The notes below the pieces were generated by a model that did no database searches, was not told the origin of the DNA, and saw nothing but the letters and a program-made list of their open reading frames with translations. Shown piece after piece: positions 57,911 through 64,000 of a stretch of 64,000 nucleotides of DNA. A program made the position numbers and the translations under genes. Every line of letters starts with the position of its first letter. The stretch's first letter is position 1. Source of the stretch: Ciona savignyi (Eukaryota > Chordata > Ascidiacea > Phlebobranchia > Cionidae); assembly GCA_000149265.1 (NCBI GenBank), contig CH002808.1, positions 24,819 to 88,818 on the forward strand, written 5' to 3'.

Positions 57911-58942
57911 TTAATCAAACATGTCAACCTTAAATGAGGTATTCCTGAAACACAAGTAAGAAAGAAAAGCGTCAGTTTTTGGGACTCCATTAAAAACAGA
58001 GCGTGGCTTGTTCACATTTTTGGTTTTCATATTCGGGTGGTTATTTGTGACATGTTTAGTATCAGTGGTTGCAGTTTTTGATGGTTTAGGGCCCAGCAGT
58101 TGTATTGGTTGGTTCTGCTTTTTAGTTCTCGGAGATGTCCATGGAATGTTTTGTTTCTGCCGGTGCATCTTTACCGGGCTGTTGCTGCGTGTTTGTGGGG
58201 GGGATGCGTTCGATGCAAATTTTCTTTGAGCTCTCACTCTCATGGATGGGCTCCCCTCCACATCAATCTTGGATCCATCTTCCTCAACAAAGATCAACTT
58301 TTTCCTCGGGCTGTGAAATTTTCCTTCGCTCAGAGCACCTGCTATGTTTTCAAGGGTTACTTGGCAAACTGAAGTACTTTGAAGTTGGTCACAGCGTTTT
58401 GTGATTTCAGAGCTCTGTCTTTCTGGCCGAAACAGCTCTGCTTCTTCTAGAAGTTTTGACTGCAGTCGTGTAAGTCTCAGATCACAAGAGTCTTCCTGCT
58501 TGTTGGTTAGTTTATTTTTGTTTAAAAATTCACTGTGTAATTCTTTCTTCCTATGCTTCGGGTATTTTCCTTTCAGTTTAAGTTTTCTTCTTGGGGATCT
58601 TTCCTGATCTTTATCTGTACAGATCGAGTTTAAGACGACAAGAGGTGATGATGCAAAGGACCGTTTGTTACGATAAAAACGACGTTTCGGTTTTATCTTT
58701 TCGTTGTCTTTCTGATTTGAACTGTCCGTGTCGTCAGAATAAGTAACGGGCGATTCAGAACTATCGTGCAAAGTGGAGATATTGGTAAATTTTGTTGCTT
58801 CGTTTTCTCCAATTTTCACGGGAGATTCTTTCTCTTGGAGCGACCGCATCAAAGCTTTGTGGATTTCTTTCTGCTCAACCCAATGCAGCGTGTCTTCTTC
58901 GTAGTTGATTAGTTTTCGTGATCGTTTTGGTCTTTCAGACAT
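57911..58942 (-). CDS. JARID2-like N-terminal protein, single coding exon, 343 aa
   Basis: Three blocks appear in the order found in the N-terminus of JARID2, the PRC2 cofactor. They are residues 1-35 (SERPKRSRKLINYEED, then W-x-E and an AL-x2-SLQE helix), residues 235-258 (RVRAQRKFASN ... SPVK) and residues 321-334 (PKTDAFLSYLCFRN). Between them the protein is basic and Ser/Lys rich, with several SP(R/K) sites. In vertebrate JARID2 the lysine of AQRKF is methylated by PRC2 and stimulates EZH2; it is K241 here. ARID, JmjC and zinc-finger parts are absent: the frame stops at 57911, and a poly(A) signal follows at 57502-57497. An acceptor-like TTATTTCAG ends 40 nt before the ATG. It may be an N-terminal-only paralogue, a short isoform, or the first exon of a longer gene. 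Assignment is by motif memory only. Confidence 0.7.
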   Translation of the reverse strand: MSERPKRSRKLINYEEDTLHWVEQKEIHKALMRSLQEKESPVKIGENEATKFTNISTLHDSSESPVTYSDDTDSSNQKDNEKIKPKRRFYRNKRSFASSPLVVLNSICTDKDQERSPRRKLKLKGKYPKHRKKELHSEFLNKNKLTNKQEDSCDLRLTRLQSKLLEEAELFRPERQSSEITKRCDQLQSTSVCQVTLENIAGALSEGKFHSPRKKLIFVEEDGSKIDVEGSPSMRVRAQRKFASNASPPQTRSNSPVKMHRQKQNIPWTSPRTKKQNQPIQLLGPKPSKTATTDTKHVTNNHPNMKTKNVNKPRSVFNGVPKTDAFLSYLCFRNTSFKVDMFD

Positions 58943-58984
58943 TTTGATTACAACTATAGCCTATTTTCTTCTCATAAAACCACT

Positions 58985-60001
58985 GAAATAAGGAAATGTA
59001 AGAAAATGACAAAGAAAAATTAAAATAAATCATCTTTTTATACGTTTTTGTTACAAACGTAAAACAAAAACTCAATGAACAATCAAAACACTGTTAGATT
59101 TGTTTTTCAATTCAACGCATATGGCGTTTAGCCATAAAGATCATAAAAAGTTATATGAGGTCTCTATGTTTTCCACAATAACAACATAAATATATGGTGT
59201 TTATGTCGCGCTATTTACGCGGGAAATTTGTCTCCTGCAAAAATATAATTTTGGATGATTAAACTTTGGTTAAAATTTTGAAGCTAAATGTCGTGGGAAA
59301 ATAAATCAGACCAAGTAAGTAAGCTATTAAAGCTTTAATAAAAGTTTTTAAGCCGTTTGGTGTGTGCTATCTGTATTTATAACATTTATTTTTTGTAAAT
59401 CAATCGATTAGCCCAAATATGCATATTTTTGTGTATGTATTGTATATGATTAAGACTAAAATATAGAATTACAGACTTTTATAATAATCCCGAACCTGCC
59501 CATTAAGTTTTAAATAGATTATTATGTAAAATAAATAATTAGGCTTACCCGAGGTTGAAAAATCAGCATTTTTATACTGATAGACTAAGCTGATTGATGT
59601 CCCTACTGGAAAGTTCGTATGATGCGCCGGATATATCTGGCGTGGCGCACAGACTACTTTTTCAGGTATTGGCGCAGATAACTCCAAAAATCATGCTGGC
59701 GTGATTGCACATCGAAGTTGCCATTTGGCCTTTTTCACGGTCAAATTTTAGAAATTTGGCCTTACCAAAATCGAAAAAAAAAAATAGTTTGGCCGTGCGG
59801 AAAAATCTGGCCGAATTTGGCCGTATAAGCATATTGTCAAGTTTTTGGCCAAAGCGTTATATTATTTTTACGCTACAGTAGAAATAAAGGAAAAAAGAGA
59901 GACAGTATATGGAAATAAATTAATATCAACTGTCTCATTTCCAAATCACAAAGCTGATTATGGCGTTTTAAAATAAAATAATAACTGTAGGTATTTATAT
60001 A
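58985..60001. other. Intergenic, with a cluster of TTTGGCC motifs
   Basis: AT-rich sequence between divergent genes. At 59724-59850 the heptamer TTTGGCC or CTGGCCG occurs about six times in 130 bp, mostly in the same direction. No gene is supported. Confidence 0.4.
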
Positions 60002-60383
60002 CCCGTATGGAAAGTACGTCAATTTTCGCCGAGATCTCGAGTGTGCACACGCCAAATATTTAAGTGTGCAGTGTGCAAACGTCCAAGAGTGCACACTTCA
60101 AGTGTGCACAAAATCTCCTTTTTATTACTATTTTGTAAAAATCTTAAACAAACGTATTATTCTATCCTAAATCTATCGTATCTGTCAGCTAACATATCTA
60201 TCTACGTAACCATAAAGTACTGACAGTAAATTACCCGAGGTCCAGAGGTAGGTTTACAGGTTTGTTGGAAATTATACGATGTTTATACTGCCAGCTCACG
60301 AGCATGTGTGAAATTACCCAAGTGTGCAAAGACCCAGGGAATAAAAAATCTCGACTGTGCAGCTGCCGTACTTTCCATACTGG
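60002..60383 (-). mobile_element. MITE, reverse relative of 51182-51564, with 8-bp TSD
   Basis: 382 bp, from CCCGTATGGAAAGTACG to CGTACTTTCCATACTGG. The flanking 8-mers TTTATATA (59994-60001 and 60384-60391) are identical. Internal GTGCACACTTCAAGTGTGCA is near-palindromic, as in the other copy. Confidence 0.92.
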
Positions 60384-60522
60384 TTTATATATAGTGTATG
60401 AACGGGGTCGACAAATCTGGAGGAAATTAAAATTATACAATTTTTCAACAAATAAAGAGATAAATAGCCCAATTGGCTAATTAAATAGTTTTTTTGCACT
60501 TGATACAAAATTTTTTTTCTAG

Positions 60523-63362
60523 AATGAGGATGGTGGAATGTCCAAGTGGGACCACTTCACACATTTATGGAATTTATTGAAACGGAGCAACTTTTACGCT
60601 AGCACATTACTTTATTCCATCAAAAAGAAACAGGAGAACAGAGAAAAGATAAACAAACGACGATCCAAGGTTATAATCCCTTTAATTTGTTATATAGGTA
60701 CTACTACTACTAGTACTTCATATTGATGGAATTAAATCCTGATATAGTAGATTAAGATATGTTTTCACTAAGATATGCATTTCACCTATTTACTTATTTT
60801 GTTAAAGCCTGTTGTACTTCCATTTTTTATTAATTATTTTACTCCAAAAATTTCATCGGTTTGTTCAATTTCGTTTTGCTAAGTTGGGTTGTTTAAACAG
60901 CATGGTGTGCACTTCCAAAATCGTATTAACATCAACCATTTTTAGTACACAAGATTATATATCTATTTTTTTGTCCAATTTTCTTCCATTTTCCCCTTTT
61001 ATTTTACCAGTAGTAAATGGATGACTTGTAACTGTTATCATTAGTATTTGTATCTTAGTACTTGTGGAGGTGGTATGTTTTCCATTTGGAATATAGCGAC
61101 GCATAAACAGATATAAAACATTGTTTTAGGATAGGATATTCATGTTTATCTCTATGAATGGAAAAACCAAGGGGGTTAACACACAGGTAATCGTCAGATC
61201 ACCTTTCACAGGTAATCGTCAGATCACCTTCAACCCTTCGATTGAAAGGCGACGCACTTAACCGCCAGACTAACCGGTCGGTTTAAAACATTATATGGAA
61301 TAAGCTACTTTACTTGTTTAGTGTTCAATAGGAATGCTAAATACATGTGGTTATTATTTGTTTTTAATACAGAGATACTACAACAAATCGTACAGCAATT
61401 CATCAGTTGGGACAAAATATGCAAATCAATATGGAGAAGTCAATGATGATGTCCAGCTACTAATGAACGAATTGTTGATCAAAGTTGAAGCTGAGTTTAG
61501 TGATTTGCTGAACGATACAAATAACAGTAGCCTTGCTAACCAGTCTATTTTGAGCAATTCGTATCTGGGGAATGAGAGTTTATTTGACGACAATCAGCCG
61601 AGTTATGTGCATGAGGTGCTTCAACACAATGTCTCTGACATTACATCGAGTGCCGTGATGTCTGACTCAGATATCGATTCAGACAACGGGTTTTTTGATG
61701 ACGGTTCTGAGCTTAGTAGTCGTACCGGTGATATATTGAATAGTTCTCCCGAAAACAGCCGCCCTGCTTTTTCTGGTAGTAATAACGAAATAGGGGTGAA
61801 TTTGCTCGAAAATAACCAAGAAGTATCATTCGATGACTTTCTAAGTGGTTTAAACAAAAACACAAACGACGATTTTCAGTCAGAGTTGTTGCAAGCGGAA
61901 TCCAGCGAAAGTTCCAACTGTAATGAGGGTGATTACTTGAGGAGTTTATTGAACAGACGAGGGCGCCAAAGCTCACCAAAATTAACTGGAAACTTAAGCT
62001 CATTAATAAAGGTAGAATCAGCTGAAAGTAAAGGGGTGCTGACTCCTGATGATATCAAAAACAAAGTTAAAATAGAAAACACGATAAAGAGTGAAACGTC
62101 AGAGATTTTTACATTAGAGAATAATGGTCCTGATGTTGTTAATGAAGAAAACCTTGAAAAAACTGGCTCTCAATCAACTGATAAACCAGTAGTAACAGTG
62201 AGTCCAGTATCTCAGCCAGTGAATAAAGATACTCCGTCAGCCCATAATGAATCTATAAAGCAGGAAGCTACATCAGGTTTTGAGGAAGAATCCACAGTGA
62301 ATTCTCAGGAAAACTTTTTGCAAAGTCCGATGGAAAAAGGTAGCATAAAAATCCCATTAACTATGTGTAAAAACAATATCCTGATTTAACATTGTAAGCT
62401 TTCCACTTTGTATGTCAGAGTTGTTTTGGGTTAAATAAATATTTTGTAAGTGGAAGATTACGTAAAACACTATCAGCGTGGGTTCATAAAATCAAATTTA
62501 TACAAGAAAATTAATCTTGGTCACAGCTGTTTTTAAATTTATAGCATGACCAAAAATTAGCTACTGATTAACTTTTTACTGAATGCGGTACCAAAAATTT
62601 CAAGTTATATTTTTATATCATAAACATACAAATTATCTTATATTGCTTTATTGTTATGTATTTTTAATTTTACATATTAATAATTGGAGATTGTTTTTTT
62701 CTTTTATACAAACTAGATTCTAAATTTTCCTGTTTATTTTGTGATTAATAGACATTTTTTTAATATTTTAGTTTCATGTCCAATTTGCGAGAAGAATTTC
62801 AGTGTAAACGGCATAAACCGCCATCTTGATGTTTGCACTGGGCGTGTGGATAAACATGAATCGTTGAGAAGAAGGTACTTATTGTAACGTTCTCATTGAC
62901 ACACCACATATCTATGAAAACAAAACGGTTTTATTTGTGGGTTACGATATTATGATTCTTAATTTTATGAGCTAAAACAATTTCTAACACATTTTATTGG
63001 TCATCCAGCTGGTTTTATTAGACTATAACTGTATATAAATACCTTAATGCGTGTTACAAATTTATACTCTGAAATAAATGCAGAAGTGAATCTAAAAGTT
63101 CACCCTTAGAACTATGTTACCATGAAGTTAACAAATACCTAATCAATTTTGTTGTAATATATAAATTGGAAACAAAAAGATTTTTCTACTTAAATGATCA
63201 AATTAATATTACAGGCATTCTGAATATATTCCACCGAAACTTCAGCCAAGAACAAGCCGCAGTACTACAGTAGGGAATTTTATTTAATAGCTAAAAAATA
63301 CCACAGTAATTTTTCTTTTTTACAGAGTTCCAGGCATAAAAAGGATTCAGCTCATCAGTATG
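60523..63362 (+). CDS. Acidic protein with UBZ4-type ubiquitin-binding zinc finger, partial
   Basis: Exons 60523-60669, 61373-62339, 62772-62874, 63215-63269 and probably 63326-63362 join with consistent phases (0,1,2,0). The long second exon is acidic, Asn/Ser rich and probably disordered. It holds five psi-K-x-E SUMO-type motifs: IKVE near 61481 and 62008, VKIE, IKSE and IKQE at about 62065-62260. The third exon encodes C-x2-C-x11-H-x3-C (CPIC...INRHLDVC), the RAD18/UBZ4 pattern that binds ubiquitin. Such fingers occur in DNA-repair proteins (RAD18, SPRTN, SLX4, FAN1, SNM1A), but nothing else here identifies which. The first exon (WDHFTHLWNLLKRSNF) begins in phase 0 after TTTTTCTAG, so earlier exons are possible. 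A strong donor at 63363 (gtaagttg) suggests it continues past the assembly gap. Without that splice, a stop follows at 63365-63367. Confidence 0.7.
61129..61284 (-). mobile_element. tRNA-derived SINE, reverse, deleted middle (intron of UBZ4 gene)
   Basis: AGGATAGGATATTCATG, AACCAAGGGGGTTAACACAC, AGGTAATCGTCAGATCACC (present twice in tandem), CCTTCGATTGAAAGG and head CCGCCAGACTAACCGGTCGG. Confidence 0.8.
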
Positions 63363-63486
63363 TGTAAGTTGTTACTTTAATTGAATCGCCAAAGCTTTTC
63401 AAAATATCCACCACTGACTAACACTTCCTCGAAATTACCCTTGCAGTCCTCGAAATTCGCCACGGCAAAAGGCAATTGCCGTGAGG

Positions 63487-63529
63487 TTTGCCGTGGACTT
63501 TTGCCAAATTAACAAAAGTCCACGGCAAA
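63487..63529. repeat. Perfect 17-bp hairpin
   Basis: TTTGCCGTGGACTTTTG at 63487-63503 pairs with CAAAAGTCCACGGCAAA at 63513-63529 across a 9-nt loop. Related CCACGGCAAAAGGC and TTGCCGTGAGG pieces lie just upstream (63460-63486). Confidence 0.9.
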
Positions 63530-63707
63530 AAAAAATGCTGTGGTTTTTTTTTGATCAATTACTAATTGTTTTTTCTTTAGATCACTTACTAATGCAAAAA
63601 AACGTCAAAATATATATAAAATAGTTTCAAAGCGCACGGCGGCAGTTTTATTAAGTTTTTATCAAATTACAACGTTCTAACACAAAACTCGAAACTTAAA
63701 ATTCAAT

Positions 63708-63807
63708 NNNNNNNNNNNNNNNNNNNNNNNNNNNNNNNNNNNNNNNNNNNNNNNNNNNNNNNNNNNNNNNNNNNNNNNNNNNNNNNNNNNNNNNNNNNNN
63801 NNNNNNN
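63708..63807. other. Assembly gap (100 N)
   Basis: A run of 100 N of round length, so the true gap size is probably unknown. It lies in or just beyond the UBZ4 gene. Confidence 0.99.
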
Positions 63808-64000
63808 GGTATTTTTTTCTTTTAAACTGTAGTCCTCTATTATTTTGAAATTATTATCCAGTCCAAACTAGATAGATGCTTCCTACCAATCTAAAATTGA
63901 CGTTGGATTTAGGATTTGTAGTTTTTTGGAGCTATTGCAATGTGTTGTATTTTCATATAATAGAAATACAGAGATTACAAATTAAACAATAGGTATCCGT
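63808..64000. other. Short terminal stretch with a possible SINE scrap
   Basis: GGAGCTATTGCAATGTGTTGTATTTTC near 63929-63955 matches the reverse-orientation middle of the SINE family. Nothing else is recognised. Confidence 0.4.

Noticed and set aside
58008-58404. Plus-strand frames of 73-90 codons
   Set aside because: Antisense shadows of the JARID2-like coding exon.

Overview
The window looks like nuclear DNA of an invertebrate chordate, most likely a tunicate of the Ciona type (inference, no search was run). The reasons are AT-rich, intron-rich DNA, animal single-copy genes (PCBD, MOB2, HUS1, a JARID2-like N-terminus), dense short tRNA-derived SINEs and MITEs, gypsy and BEL/Pao LTR elements, and splice-acceptor-like sites 21-44 nt before several start codons that fit spliced-leader trans-splicing.

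Layout. 0.7-2.3 kb: last two exons and 3' UTR of an unrecognised gene on +. 4.0-5.3 kb: a degenerate TPR-like gene split by a SINE. 5.5-6.45 kb: complete two-exon pterin-4a-carbinolamine dehydratase on -. 6.5-24.7 kb: mostly non-coding, with repeats and a few promoter-like patches. 24.76-38.5 kb: MOB2-type kinase activator on +, five coding exons joined by phase-consistent introns, with MITEs, SINEs and a hAT-like element in the introns. 41.14-50.86 kb: a 9.7-kb nest, a decayed BEL/Pao element on - with 381-382 bp LTRs and a perfect 5-bp target duplication. Inside it sits a composite of CsRn1-like gypsy sequence, made of one nearly full element on - and a second 3' piece on + that meets it tail to tail and forms a palindrome with 1,926-bp arms. 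51.06-57.47 kb: complete seven-exon HUS1 on +, starting about 200 bp from the BEL element. 57.5-58.98 kb: single-coding-exon JARID2-like N-terminal protein on -, convergent with HUS1. 60.5-63.4 kb: partial gene on + encoding an acidic protein with five SUMO-type motifs and a UBZ4 zinc finger, running toward a 100-bp assembly gap (63708-63807).

Functional themes. HUS1 (9-1-1 checkpoint clamp) and the UBZ4 protein both point to DNA-damage signalling, and between them lies a chromatin gene of the PRC2-cofactor type. They are not an operon and their closeness may be chance. The most unusual structures are the palindromic gypsy nest with its 169-bp flanking duplication, the JARID2-like protein that ends before the ARID/JmjC part, a conserved MOB2 motif lying in the wrong frame, and several non-autonomous element families whose 8-bp target duplications can be read directly.
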